A stretch of 64,000 nucleotides of DNA from Polytrichum commune (lineage: Eukaryota; Streptophyta; Polytrichopsida; Polytrichales; Polytrichaceae), in assembly GCA_950295325.1 (NCBI GenBank), contig OX485805.1:53902758-53966757 (forward strand), written 5' to 3'. The notes under the pieces are model-generated. The model searched no databases, was not told where the DNA came from, and worked only from the letters and a program-made list of their open reading frames with translations. Below, in pieces: positions 24,782 through 37,331 of the stretch; positions within the stretch are counted from its first letter, which is position 1, and the number at the start of each line of letters is the position of its first letter. Both the position numbers and the translations under genes were made by a program.

Positions 24782-26664
24782 ATGGGGCCCAAGAGGTTGG
24801 CTGTTCTGGTGATGATAGCTGCGACTATTCAGGCTGTGGTGGCAGTCATACCCTTCACAGCAAACTACATGGCTTCAACTGATGCAACTCACACCAGAGT
24901 TGTGAATGGGGGTGAATACGTGGACCTTGTTCTTGACCGGACTTCAGGTACGAGTTCGACTTTAATTTCTACTACATGATGGTTGGATCCTGAATCTGCA
25001 CTAGGTTTTGAGCTGGAGCCCATTTCCCAATGATCGGTCCGCTAAAATCGATTAGACAGCCATTTGTGTGAGAAGATACTGTAACTGGTGACGAAATCCA
25101 AGATAGGCACTGGTTCAACCTCTGCGTGTGTAGTGTGTGTATAGCAGATTGGATCTTAGCATACAGAAGATTTCTCATTACATGTAAAAGTAATCCATTG
25201 TGTAGCATTGTCAGAAATCTTAATGGGTTGATTGTCTGTTACTGTGCAGCTGCGGCGTTTGGGTCCAAAAGCACCTTCTTATTTGGAAGCATTGGAATGG
25301 GTATCAAGTTGGTGCCTGGGAACTCTGCTGGAACAGTAACGGCATACTATGTAAGCTCAAACTGAATACCATAGTGATACAACCTCTTGGAGGGCCTATG
25401 ATCACTCAGGATCGTTAACGTAGAATCCAAACGGAGTGCTACCAATTTGACACAGAATCTTTCTGCGTATTTTCTGGCATTTAAGGACGAAATTTTGTTG
25501 TGGTTGTTCTGATAGGATTCTCTCTATTCTTCCATGTGCAGCTGTCTTCACAAGGCGACTACCATGATGAGATGGATTTTGAGTTCCTAGGGAACAGCTC
25601 AGGCCAACCCTACATTCTTCAAACAAATGTTTTCGCCAAAGGCGTAGGCGGACGCGAGCAGCGCATTACCCTCTGGTTCGACCCAACTACAGAGTTCCAC
25701 ACCTACTCCCTGCTCTGGAACAAGAATATGATCATGTAAGGCACTGCTGATAATTCCCTCACTCAACCAGCTGCTACTCTGGGATTAAAAAAAACATTGT
25801 TCCAAGACAATCACAAGATCTAGGTGCCCAGTTTAGGGTGATCACTGTTGTGTTAGCTGTATTTAATCACAGTATAGGTCATGGCTCTGGAGATGGACAA
25901 GCCGATTCCAACCCCAAACTTCACTTGCACATTTTCTTCACGGATTTAGATTGCATACGTTGTGAGAACGGCCATGATCTGCATGAAGGGGATAAAAGGG
26001 TACGAAACATCCCACTTGAAACATTATTGCAGCTAACAACGTCACTCCCTGCTACCTCAAGTGACAAAATAAAAAATGTGACACGTGCAGTACAACTTGG
26101 GCAGATTATATAAGGATACCGAACTAAATTTAGGAGTTTTGGATGGTGTCTAGCTGATAGCACTGTAGTGGATCTTTTGAGCATGGTCAGGGTATCCTGA
26201 AGCATTGCAAAGTCAAGGGGGACTTATATACAAGAATGATTTCCTCCTCATTTTGCAGATTCTATGTGGACACCACCCCTGTTCGCGTGTTCAAAAACAG
26301 TGAGGACCTTGGTGTGCCCTTCCCCAACAGCCAGGGAGTGGGCATCTACGCGAGCTTGTGGGACGGCAGCAAGTGGGCAACGCAAGGGGGCAAGGTTGGA
26401 CTCGACTGGAATGCGTCACCCTTTGTCGCGTCTTTCCAGGGTTTTGGCGTGGACTCGTGCGAGGTCACAGGCTACAATGTGAATGCATGCAAATATGCGC
26501 AGGGGAAATGGTGGGATAGCCCGGAATTCCAAAGCCTTACGCCCAACCAGATCGGCCAATTGAAATCTGTCCGATACAACCACATTGTGTATGACTATTG
26601 CACAGATAAGCAGAGGTTCCCAACCACACCTGCCGAATGTGCGCGCAACTGGTTCGAATATTAA
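24782..26664 (+). CDS. XTH: Xyloglucan endotransglucosylase/hydrolase (GH16), four exons
   Basis: Secreted cell-wall enzyme of glycoside hydrolase family 16 that cuts xyloglucan and rejoins it to another chain or to water. The model has exons 24782-24947, 25250-25350, 25542-25735 and 26259-26664 with GT-AG introns, and gives 288 residues, normal for the family. Residues 1 to about 21 form a hydrophobic signal peptide. The catalytic motif [10 protein letters not shown] is at residues 97-106, with E99 as nucleophile and E103 as acid/base (family HDEIDFEFLG; Met for Ile is conservative). It is followed by the usual N-glycosylation site N107-[16 protein letters not shown] precedes it. The C-terminal half carries [17 protein letters not shown] and the XET_C domain with four cysteines (DSCEV, NACKY, YDYCTD, AECAR), enough for two disulfides. 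Intron positions (after AYY and inside the FYVD region) are typical. It is expected in the apoplast. The gene appears intact. The substrate preference cannot be read from the sequence. Confidence 0.93.
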
Positions 26665-28810
26665 CCTGAGCAAGATCGGTTGGTCTGCACCCAAGCAAAA
26701 TTTGAAACAGCTGCACAGTATCATGGGTGTTTAGTCGGCTCCTCGGTATAGAATGCCACTTACTTCAAAGGTTTTTTACTTTTCTCTTTTTTTTTGTGGG
26801 TGGAGGGAGGGGGTATCTCTCTCTCAATGTCAACTTCTCGAAAAGGAACAAGACATAATGTCTCCTGTCCAGGAGATTTATGTGAGTCAGTCGACTAGTA
26901 GACCTGCAGCTAAGCCATGCTTGCACGGTCCTCAAAAAGAAATTGTAAATTGTCCCAGTCTGTAGAGCGTACCCACGGTGGTCGTCAGTCACCTTCCAAT
27001 TTGAAGAGGCTAAACTCATCCTGAAAAGCATTTCAGTGTGGAGGGCCAATTCGATGCCTTCAGAGAATAAAAATGTAGATTATTGCTTCGATCTTCTTTC
27101 TCAGGTTGGCCTATTTTGTGTTTTTGCATCAAGATTTTGCGCCAACAACGCGCCTTATTCCATTTGTGGCCACTACCACGTCAGCAGGCACATGTTTCCA
27201 TGGCTCTTAGTTGGATCAACCTTCAACCAGGGTAGCTTGTGTTTGGGTAATGCATACTATGGGCAGGATGCCGAAGGGCTTTTTTCAACCTGCTCTGGGC
27301 TTTTTTCAGGATGTGTAGAATCGTGCATGTGCCACAGACATGTCCATACTTCTCCTCAATAAATTTTATTGGCCAAAATGGCAATTTTTTTAATCAAAAT
27401 TGATCATAACATTTGCAAGTGACTGCTGTGTGACATATAAATTGTATGATTCACATTTCAGGAGGACCGTGATATTGAAGCAGGAAATTTTAAGTGTTCC
27501 TTAATGATCATCCATGCTCATATATGTGCCCACCTGTCTCTGTGCTCCATGTTCCTAGATGGATACATTCTTGGATATGGCTTTAAACCTGCTTTAAATC
27601 TCCACACAGATTTCAAAGGATAAACTTCTGACACGTAGGTCTAGATAAACTTACATCTTTGAAGGGTAACTTTGTTTATGGCTAAAATATTTACATATTT
27701 TTGTAAGCAGCACAAGAGCACGCTGCTGTTGCAAGAGATTATACCTCATCATTAGAAATGATTTGTTCACAAAGCTTGACAACATGCTATGCTCGCATCA
27801 CATGATCAAAAGTGGCCAAATTCTTTCAGGTGAATACATAGGCTTTCCAGATAGGTTAGTTTTTTATGAGGTTGGTGGAAGGATATCATCCAGGTGAATA
27901 AACATCGACTGGAGAAGATGTTCATACCATGGATGATTCGTGGTTGTATTTTTATCAGCAGTAACCCAGATTCCACATGCTAATTGCCAAGTTATAGTTT
28001 GGAAAGTTCAGACTCGAGAGGCCCAAATTTGAAAAAGCACAATGAAACTAGGAAAAACCTTTTCTTAGGACTGACCAGCATTGGTACTAAAAAACAACAA
28101 CATAATCAACATATGGTAATGTAATCAGTATTGTTTTCCCCAAGATCAACAAAGTCACTTATTTTCTATGCAGTATTAAGAGTTGAAGGTCTTCAACTGG
28201 ATTGATATTGCAGGCATCTCGAACTGAATTGCAAAAACTTTAGAGACTTCTTTCTTTTTCTCTAGAACCTTCCTCAAAATGTATGATTACAGCAGCCTTC
28301 TAAATATTGGAAGCTTCAAAATGTATTACAATGTTAGAATCTATGAGTAAGGAACAAGACATTGTCCAATATTTACCAAGCATTAATGTGCAGCCTGCTT
28401 GAAGCCCTTTTTTTTTCCAAATAATTTAAAGACAGAAGGCAAATGAAAAGCCAATGCCGGAAAATGAATCGAAAGGGCCAAGAAGACACACCTACTTGAA
28501 GGGGAGTTATCAAGCAGTTTAAAGTGCTTCATTCAAACTCGACAATCATAACAAGAAGAGTTTCAATGGATATTTGTATTCTTGTTGAAAAGTGGCATAA
28601 ATGCTGTCGTAGTGACGTTACAGTGCTTTGAGGGATGAATTTTCTTATCAATCCCAAAAGTAATATTGCTTTGGACAAGTACATCGAAGGCTTGAAATCC
28701 CATGGGGATAGCCGGTGCCAATTACAGTTTTCTTGGACCTTATATGATTGAAAGGGCATTTTGCCTGCCATTAGATTCTCCTTTTTTTACACAAGACTGC
28801 CATGTGCAAG
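26665..28810 (+). other. XTH 3' flank and intergenic DNA
   Basis: Possible polyadenylation signals AATAAA lie at 27066-27071 and 27358-27363. Beyond them the DNA is AT-rich, with no exon and no repeat paired elsewhere in the window. Confidence 0.45.
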
Positions 28811-28931
28811 TGAAAGGTGAGGCCAGCATATGAACAACGTTGCCAAATTGACTACTACATTACGTTGGTGAATATGCATGACTTGCAATCAATATGGCAA
28901 TGTTGTTCATACTATGCTGGCCTCTTTCATT
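28811..28931. ncRNA. miRNA-sized hairpin candidate
   Basis: Left arm 28811-28851 and right arm 28889-28931 form a stem of about 35-40 bp with a small bulge and two isolated mismatches, around a 37-nt loop. The outer part pairs GAGGCCAGCAT with ATGCTGGCCTC, and the inner part pairs TGAACAACGTTGCC with GGCAATGTTGTTCA. The geometry fits a plant MIRNA foldback better than an ordinary intergenic palindrome. I recognise no known mature miRNA in it, so it may equally be a small MITE. Confidence 0.4.
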
Positions 28932-30116
28932 TGTTCTTTTGTATGCATGATTCACTCAATGATTTGCCCTTCCTTTGGACTACCCAGGTTGCATTTCAAT
29001 GAACTTGGCACTTTCATACCATCCTTGATATCGAAGGCAATTCCGTTCACTATCATCAACATATAAAGTTATGATTGGTCATTTGAAATAAAGCAATAAA
29101 GTGTTAGTTATTTGCAAGTATGGAGAAGCCTATGAAGCCACCCAAAAAGACTCATAGCATTACTAACCCTTTCACCTTGGTTCCTTTATTATATGTGGGT
29201 GGCAGTTGAGCACCTTCATACCTCCCCTTCACATTAAACTGCATATGAAGGAATAGTGGGATTCATGCACTCTATGCTTGGATTGTGGGAAGCATATTCG
29301 TTAATCCAAGGAGCAGCTTGATAAAGCCAATAAATGTTATGTCGGTTGTCGAAGGAAAAAATACAAGGAAAGAACAAGGGTCAAAATTTTGAATTTAAAG
29401 CTTGTGGTTTAATTGGAGAATTTATACTAGATGAACTATGCGGCGATTGAAAGCCTTAGGGCCACTTTCCACTATGTCCTAAGTCCAAGTTTCCATAGAC
29501 TTAATTTTATGGACCCTACAAGACTTGAACAAAAATGGGGAAGATGCATTTGATGAGACTCTAGGTACTATGGTGTGAGGGCAAAGTCATGAGAACAAGT
29601 TCCATCCTCATAAAATTTCTAAATTTCCAAGCTTTAGAATTCGCTCTTCAAAAGCTTCTTAGATATGATTATGAGAAATAAACACATTCCTTTTGTTCTT
29701 TACCTTCAAGTCACACGGCTGTGAAAGACATTATCATCCTTGACATTTGATCTTTGGATATAATTATTAATATAATGTCAAACTGATGATGTCATTCCAC
29801 AAGACGGTGACTCATTAGGGGGGTTTGTATGCCCTATGTGACTGAGGGGTATTTTTCTAGGGATTATTTTGATGTAGAGGATATATTAAATAGACAATTG
29901 CATTACTTAATTTTCTAATTAGTGGTAATTTAAACTACTATACCATTACTTACAATTGAGGGCTCAGGACAATAATACTTTACAATATTCATTTTTTATA
30001 ATAAAAATCATTGTGTGTAAGGGATAACCTAATGATGTGGGATAGGTAGACCGTCTACCTCATGCCCAAGGGACTGACTTCTTGTCCCATGGAGAAAAAT
30101 TGGCTTCGAATTCAAA
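28932..30116. other. Intergenic DNA, nothing recognised
   Basis: AT-rich, with no exon or repeat supported. Confidence 0.5.
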
Positions 30117-32919
30117 ATGGCGAGTATCAATGATCAGCACAGCTTGGAGGCATCACAAATACTCTTGAAGGACATCAATTTTCAGCACAAGCTCAAGGCG
30201 GACCTACAATATTGGAAGTCTTTCCTCGTATGGTCGGACGACTGGGACAAACTTAGGAAAATATCCACATTTTTGAATTCCATAAACAAGCTCAAGGCAT
30301 TTGAGGCGTCATAGGCGGTAAATATAGTGGCGGGGAGAGACGTTTGGGTTGCACACAGGTGCCCACCAAAAGAGAAGGAGAACGCGAAGAACCAATCTCC
30401 ACAGTGGAATGTAAGTTTTTGAACGAACGTTCGTAAAATTTAGGTTGCAATTGAAATTTGGAAAACTTATCAACTTACGAACGTGCGCTCGTATTAAGTG
30501 TAAAACACTGACACCCTTGTATGTACGTTGTAGGCCTTCTATGATGCGATGGTGGACAAGTTTTCCTTCATCGACATGAAGTTCACAACAACAAAATCAG
30601 TCTTGGAACTCAAGGGTGAGTTCCATCTAATTTGCTGCAACAAAGACACCTAGGAGTTGTGGACCCAATTTTTCAACGCTCACAGCTCGGGCGATCTGGT
30701 CAACCCCAAGCGCAAAGAAGCCCCTCCATTGCTAAGGGAGTTTTTCAGGGCCCTGCAAGGACTGACAGAGTCAGAGTTGCAGCGATGTGCGGTGCACGTT
30801 CGTGGGAACACCATGGGAAGACCATCCTTTATCCCAAGATATTTTTGAAGAGACCAAAGCACAAGCCCGATACGTACTCCATCAAGGAGTGATGCGACCA
30901 CAGGAAACTAAAGATTGTTGCGATGCGGGAATTGAATGGACTCTTGCCAGAGATACACTTCTTCCATGCCGACATCAACATCAACTGGACAAAATGGAAG
31001 GAGTTCAAGGCGTTGTACAACATCAACGGTGCCTCAATGCGCAATTTGGTCAAGGAGCACGTCTCCGTTCTGAAGCTCAAAGGGAACAAAAAATCCAAAA
31101 AAAAAAAAATGAAACCCGAAGAGCTACAGTGGTACATCTCCTTCTTGGAGAGGAAGAGGAATGCCACATTCGAAGGCATGACAAGATTTTGTGTGGTGAC
31201 AACGGGGTTGGAAAAGATAACATTTTCTAAGTGGGACGACACCATCAGCAGGGCCAAGGTAAGGGAGGACCAAAGGGGTTGCCCCTTCGCATTTATTGAT
31301 TTCAGGGGGATACCGGGTGCATCAAGGCAGGGGGCGAAGGGGGTGCTATTTTACAACCCTTTCATGGCAAAATTCATGAAGTACAAATCGCCAACCATGA
31401 GGGAGCCACACGTATGGCTGTGGATTGTGGATCAAGGCAAAGTCTTCGTCGTCACCGAGCTGTACGAGGACACGATCAAGTTTGAGTTTAACATCTTCCA
31501 CAACACATACATGCATGCGAAGATGGAAGGGGTCGTGGCCATCAACGAGGCTAGGGGCAATAAACATGTGGGAGCGGTGAGCCTCATCTTCTTGACCTAC
31601 AATGCGCTTAGGAATGGGCGAGAACCCATCAAGGCGAACAACAAGTTCAAGAAGATCTAGAGTATCCCTCACCCCCCTCCAAAGGATCTCTTCCAGGAGA
31701 CATTATACACAGTCTTCCCGGAGTTGGAGCTTAAGATGGAATTCTACATTTCTGTATTGCAGGGTTTGGCAATGAATGGAGAGATGGTTTATAACGTGTT
31801 TGGAGGCAGTAAATTTATGTACGTTGCCATGATTAGCCATCTCCTAGTATGTTTTACGAATGCTCGTTTGTAAAACATTGTATGCTACACTTTTCAACTA
31901 TCTCCAACATTCAATGTTTTTTTCTATGTTATTTTTTATTGGTCTTAAGTTATTTTTTCACTCATAGCGTTGATATTTACGAACGCACGTTCGTATATGA
32001 CTGACTCATTTGCCTCTATGTCTTAGATGTTAGGGTTGTGTGTCAACACATATATAGACGTTATCGACGAGGAGGAGTACAAGTTCCACAAGTCGAAGGC
32101 ATCGACAATGAACTTGGGTGACATGACCATCCCCAGACGGATTTCAATATGCCCGTTGACAAGGGCATGCCCGTTTTGGAGACAAACGACGATGAGTCCG
32201 TCTCCTCCGTCAACGTGGACGCAATTGTCCAGGCTTTCGACATCACCCCGCTCTGAATGATGGCCCCAATGATAAATCCATTGGACCCGCAAGGGACTCC
32301 GGGTGGTTATACGGAATTGTCAGCGGGTGCCACCCAAGATGTACTCCCCGAGCGAACCTCTAGCGCGGAGGCCCTCGGCACGCCATGCGACTGTTCAACG
32401 TCGGTGTCCCCTAGGCCCAGGTTGGTGGTCCCAAAAATGGAAAACCTAGATGTCCTCGACCAACGCTCCCGTTCATCGTTGGACCACCTCCGCAATATGC
32501 GACGGAGGATGAAGAAGACCCTGTATGTGGAGTTGCCGGAGGGAGCAATCATCGAGGTCTCCGACGAGGACGAGGAGGACATGGACATCATGGTCGACCT
32601 TGGGGTGGAGTTCGACAAGAACAAGAGGATGAAGGAGGAGGCCCTCTCCATCGCCAAGCTCGAGCAGAAGATGAAGGAAGACATGGCGGCAGTTGCAACA
32701 GAGAATGCGAGGAAGATGTCCGTCATTCAGGAGGAGTTGAGGGCCTCCAACGCGAAGATGGACGTGATACTGGAGATGTTGAGCAGGATGCAAAGCTTTG
32801 CGGCAGCCCCTCAGCCAGCATACCCCTTCCCTGCTGGATACTCCCCACATGGTCCGTTCCCAGGAGGACATTCCTACCAGCTAGCACCCACTGTCGCAAC
32901 CCTTGCTAGTTTTCCTTAA
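30117..32919 (+). pseudogene. Unrecognised multi-exon gene-like sequence, decayed
   Basis: I do not recognise this protein. Three exon-like blocks are joined by two good GT-AG introns: 30117-30410, 30534-31846 and 32027-32919. They are distinctly GC-richer than the flanks. The middle block holds the best-kept frame (30923-31660, 245 codons), a mixed alpha/beta sequence with EPHVWLWIVDQGKVFVVTEL. The last block (32257-32919, 220 codons) has an acidic patch (SDEDEEDMD) and then a coiled coil (about LEQKMKEDM to EMLSRM) and a Pro/Gly/Tyr-rich tail. Reading is broken by stops near 30312, 30651, 30893 and 31658, and by frame changes near 30840 and 32140. It could be a decayed host gene or the cargo or coding part of an unfamiliar transposon. 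The FCP1-like pseudogene follows on the same strand. Confidence 0.5.
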
Positions 32920-34891
32920 CTTAGCTTGACCGCCTTCCAACCTAGCAAGTGCCACGAGCGCTAACCTGCACATCCCACGCACATGCATGGTTAGCTCCCA
33001 ATACCGCGGACCTTCAAGCTCATAGCTTGGTCACCAAACCCTCCTACACATGCATTCGGGACTCTCCCCTTAGTAGGTAGCCAATGGCTAAGGTGGACTT
33101 CCATCCATGAAAGTCCACTCTTGAGTTGATCATTGTGTTGCCAAAACAACACTATAACTACCCAGAGCACATTGCCAAGTATGCTCCGGGGGGGAGGGGG
33201 GGTCGGCTAAGCCGCCTCACCCATATAAGCCTCTAGGACTTTGGGCGGGGCCCCTACCCCACCGTCAAGTATCCTTTTGTCTCTCTACAAGGGTTGGGGC
33301 CAAGTAGATAATTTCCCTTAGCCGTTGGGGCTAGAACCCCCCAGCAGCTTCAAACCACCATAACTTCTACATATGATGTCTAATGCTATCAAGCAACCAC
33401 TCTATCGTCATCTTCTCTTTGTGTAGATGCCAATGGATCCTTCTTTTTCCCTATTTGGGCAAGTATTGAGGAATTTATGGCTCTTCAAACCTAGGCAGTC
33501 CCGGGCGCCACTCCCAGGTCACTGCTGTCCCAGGGTGTTGTCCCGGTACAGCACCCCACTCAATTTGCCATATCTCCTAGCTCGCACCTCCGATTGAGGT
33601 GTTCCTTAGCATTCTAGAATTCCGCCACCATAAGCTACTCAAAATTCATGGCCTTATCCTCATGACTCTTAGTCTCTGTGGGTGAGAGGCGTTCTCAACG
33701 CCTGGGGCCCTCACCCACACTAGGAGTACTTGGGCCCTCTCACCAATGGGGCCACAAGTCCCGGGTGTCACTCCGGGGTCCCCCTTGTGCCCATGGTGTT
33801 GCAGGCACTCCTCATAAAGAGGTGCGCGACACCCACCCAACGCCGGTGAGGACTCCTCCACCCCATGTAATGCCGGCAGACACCACCATCCACAATGCGA
33901 TCTCGGCGGCCATCCGAGAGGACGAGGGTTTATGAACGCACATTCATGAATCTTCAGGTCCAGTAGTCCTCACCCATTCCCCACCAAAGGTAGGACTGCC
34001 TTCAAACACAAGCACGGCCTCTTTCACCGTCGTCCCTAGGGTTAGTAGATAGGTAGGGTGATGATATTGTGCGACACACTGACATGGTCATTGTGGAGGG
34101 CATGTAGGGGAGCCTGATTGACACGGCAGGGGTCCAAGGATGGACGTCGAGGACAGCCCTACGCAGGACCGGCAACCCTCTGCATCCATGGGGGATGTAC
34201 ACATGGGGATGCTCGACCTGGGTGGCAAAGATGACGACACAAAGCACATCCAGCAGACCTAGGCGTCTCAAGCGGCGCGTGCGGACGATGTCATGGAGAC
34301 GAAGGCGCCTGGAGCGGTGGAGGTGACGAACATGTGTTCGATCCTCGCTAAGGAGGGAATTTTTGCTCGCTCCAGCGCCGCTGCCCCTCCCTCCAATGAC
34401 AAGGTAACTCATCTCTGAGAATACCACATGCATTGACGAACGCGCGTTCATAAAATCTCTAACCACCTGTGTTTGTGTTTTTGGCGCATTCTCTTCATCG
34501 ACATCCGAGACCTGCAAGAGGTTTTTTTGTGTAATCCCTTAGGTCGATCAATTTTGTAGGATACGACATCATGTTGCCTTGGGAACTTGTGTGATAGATT
34601 ATCACCTGAGACAAATTGTACATTTTCAACGAATTAATATATGATCAAATGAACTTTGCATCGGATTGCACATACTTTGTATCATCTCGCATTCCTTGTA
34701 TTGCGTATGATCATGCGGGTTCATTTGCATCCTCATTCACGAACGCACGCTCATAAAAGGGTGTGACCCCGTGTCCACCTCATTCATGAACGACCGTTCG
34801 TAAATGTTCACTAAGGCGTGCTCATGAACAAACGTTCATGAATGATGCACCTTGCCACTAGTGGCCTTCATTCACGAACGAGCGTTCGCAA
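30423..34891. repeat. Dispersed short palindrome family, about ten copies
   Basis: Near-palindromes of the form ACGAACGNNCGTTCGT, often with TT before and AA after, lie at about 30423, 30475, 31851, 31973, 33931, 34435, 34737, 34783, 34822 and 34870. The first two fall in one predicted intron (30411-30533) and the next two in the other (31847-32026). In both introns one copy sits near the donor and the other nearer the acceptor. None lies in exon-like sequence, and I saw none elsewhere in the window. Confidence 0.75.
32920..33677. other. GC-rich spacer between two pseudogenes
   Basis: No exon with a clear reading frame. A G-run lies at 33188-33202. The tail contains CCTAGGCAGTCCCGGGCGCCACTC-like repeated words that recur at about 33753-33780 (CACAAGTCCCGGGTGTCACTC). 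Possibly part of an intron or a separate small insertion. Confidence 0.4.
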
Positions 34892-36840
34892 ATGTATCCT
34901 TCAACACATTTTCCTTACAATATTGTTTTCGCTCCTCGTCTTTTTCCATAATACATCGTTTTCATGTTTGACGCAAATTTCTTTACTGGATCATAACATT
35001 AAACTAGTCAAATTGTTAATCACAAGACCCCTTGAAAATAGATCGTAACCCCTCGGCCAATGGACTTGAGACCCAAAACAAACCGTTCATAGTTTTTGAC
35101 CTCAACGGGGTGTTGTGTCACACCAAAAATATCCCCAAGGTCCCCAGCGTCCCTTCTATCATCCTGACGAGAGGGACTATGACAGCGAGTTTGACACCCT
35201 CATAAACCGCAAGGTTGTCCGCGCCCGTCCCGGCTTGTGAGACTTCCTTCGCGAGGTGCTCGACTTTGCTCACGTCATCGTGTGGAGCTCCATGGTCATG
35301 GAGAACACGGAGCCCATCGTCAACTTCCTCTTCCGTGATCTTTCGAGACCTTGCCTCATCCTCAACCAAGAGGCATGCGATGAGCTCCTCGATGAGAAGG
35401 GTCTATTGGTGCCCAAGTCCAATGGTTGAGACGGAGGACAATAGTTCCTCAAGGTCCTCAAGTCCAAACTGTGGCGAGGCGTCCCCCCGCTGGAGGGGGT
35501 ACCCCACACGTGCTGGCCAACTCCGGAGATCACCCTCCTCATCGACGACAACCCCACCAAGGGCGTTTTGAACCCCTCGGGCAACGTCATCTTCCCCGAC
35601 CCGTGGACCGGCGATAGGAACGATACATTTTTGGTCCATACGCTAGCACCTTACCTTAGAAGGCTTGTGTTTCACGCCGGTAGCATCCCTTTTTTTGTTA
35701 GGTCCAACCCCATCGGCAATGCGGCACTCATCCCCCGCGATAATGTATATAAGAGCATCATGAGGCTCGCGAAATATAATAAATTCATTTGAAATATCTA
35801 TGTGCATGTGGTTGTGTCCATGTGGTTTACATATCTAATGCTTGCTCCATACTTGGGTGTCTTTGTTTTTGCGCATAGTTTGCCCCCCTATGTGACACCC
35901 CTTTCCTCGACGGCCCTTCCCCTCCCCCCTCGTCCCTTGGCTCCCCTTCCCGCGGCGTGACAGATTCCCAGATCCCTTCCCTCTACCAATTCTCGGCGGC
36001 GGATGCAGCCTTGGCCATGGATTACTCTTGGGATGTCAACATTGACAACGGCGTTGTGAATAGCCCGCCCCCTAGAGTTGTCACCCGCGCGTACGCCCCG
36101 TCGCCCTCTCCCCTCTCCAAGGAGAAGTGAACGCTCGTTTGGTTGGGACATGTGTCGCCCTCGAGGGACGACATCGTTGCTCGTCATGGGCCGAGCCCGC
36201 CTCTCCACATGGAAGCTCCCTGGTGCGACCCCTCCCCCGTCAACTCCGTTCCTCCTCCCACAAACTTGTCCACGATTGTCAGCCCTCCATGCCTTGCTCC
36301 CCCCCCCCCCATTACTCAAGCAGCTCCAGATGCTCCCGTCGACGCCCCCGCCGTACCCATCATCCCCAGGATCAACGTCACCAAAGCCAAGGTGTCTTTC
36401 TTTGTCCCCTCCCCCTTTTTCACCGTTGTTTTCCTTTTGTCTTTGCGTGTCATGAACTTTACAAGCGCCCATCCCAAACCGCCCTTATTATTTTCCCCAC
36501 TCCATTCTTATTTTTATTTTCCTATGGCGTTGTTTTGCAAGTGGCTCCTCGCTCGCTTGGTGGCCGGCCCTCCTCGACTTCTTCATTGGATAGGCATGCC
36601 CTCAAGGCCGCATCTTACGAGTCTGATCGTTGTTTGGCACTCTGGAGAAGTGCACGACGCTCCCTCTCGCAAGCGCCCTCGTATTCCACTTACAATATCA
36701 CCTCGTATAATTCAAGAGCGCGTCCGGATATATGGAAGAACGACACATATTCCGGTCCAATCAACAAACGTGGATACAGCCATGGGCGGAGATTTTCACA
36801 GCCATGGAGGCCGCCAAAAACAAGGACAGAATTGTGAAAA
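33678..36840 (+). pseudogene. FCP1/SCP-like (HAD superfamily) phosphatase pseudogene
   Basis: Blocks at about 33678-33930 and 34150-34403 encode disordered, acidic or Ala/Pro-rich sequence. 35092-35792 encodes an FCP1-homology (NIF) domain. It starts with VFDLNGVLC, the plant DLNG variant of the HAD motif DxDx[T/V], then ARPGL.DFL, a VIVWSSM segment (motif II Ser) and LLIDDNP (motif III Asp pair). A Pro-rich tail follows at about 35880-36384, and perhaps one more exon after it. Intact members are protein phosphatases. This copy is dead: the frame shifts between 35100 and 35166, and in-frame stops lie at 35238, 35427 and 35442. All three stops sit where a Trp codon would fit. It lies on the same strand as the preceding decayed gene and shares its intronic palindromes. 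Confidence 0.65.
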
Positions 36841-37331
36841 AAAAAAAGTGGGACGTGCATGTGGGACTAGAAACGTCTACTTGATACCTAAATGCGTGTA
36901 GGGGTAGAACGTAGTGCTTGGTTAATTATTATATTTGAAGGTCTTCAAGACATTGATGGTATTTCCATTATATTTGAATTTCAAGCCCATTGAATAGATT
37001 CAATTTGCAATTGTTCTCCACATATTCCCTTCCATTGGCATTGATTTCTCATTTCATACGCAAATGTTTTCATGTGTGCTTCATAATTTTTTCACTTTGA
37101 TGCATTTATGTTTGATAATTGTATCCAAAATTGTATATATGGGATTTTTATGTTGTCATTATTGGACTAAATCTAAAAAACACGTCCTTAAAAAGTCTCA
37201 AAATCATCAAAAAAATCTCCGATTACTTAATATAATGATGTTGCCTCCCGCAACCATTCTAATGCAAAAACAATACACATACGCAATTCATATTCAAACG
37301 CAGTCCTATACATACACCCCGGAGTTACTAC
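36841..37331. other. AT-rich spacer before the Copia element
   Basis: Nothing recognised. The possible 5-bp target duplication ACTAC is at 37327-37331. Confidence 0.45.

Noticed and set aside
30629-30892. Alternative frames 30632-30892 and 30787-31230 as separate genes
   Set aside because: They are frame-shifted shadows of the same decayed exon; the frame reading WTQFFNAHSSGDL is the likely original.
34002-34517. 171-codon minus-strand frame
   Set aside because: Antisense of GC-rich exon-like sequence of the FCP1-like pseudogene; the plus strand gives the sensible disordered protein.
35888-36472. 194-codon minus-strand Gly/Arg-rich frame
   Set aside because: Shadow of the Pro-rich plus-strand tail; composition only.
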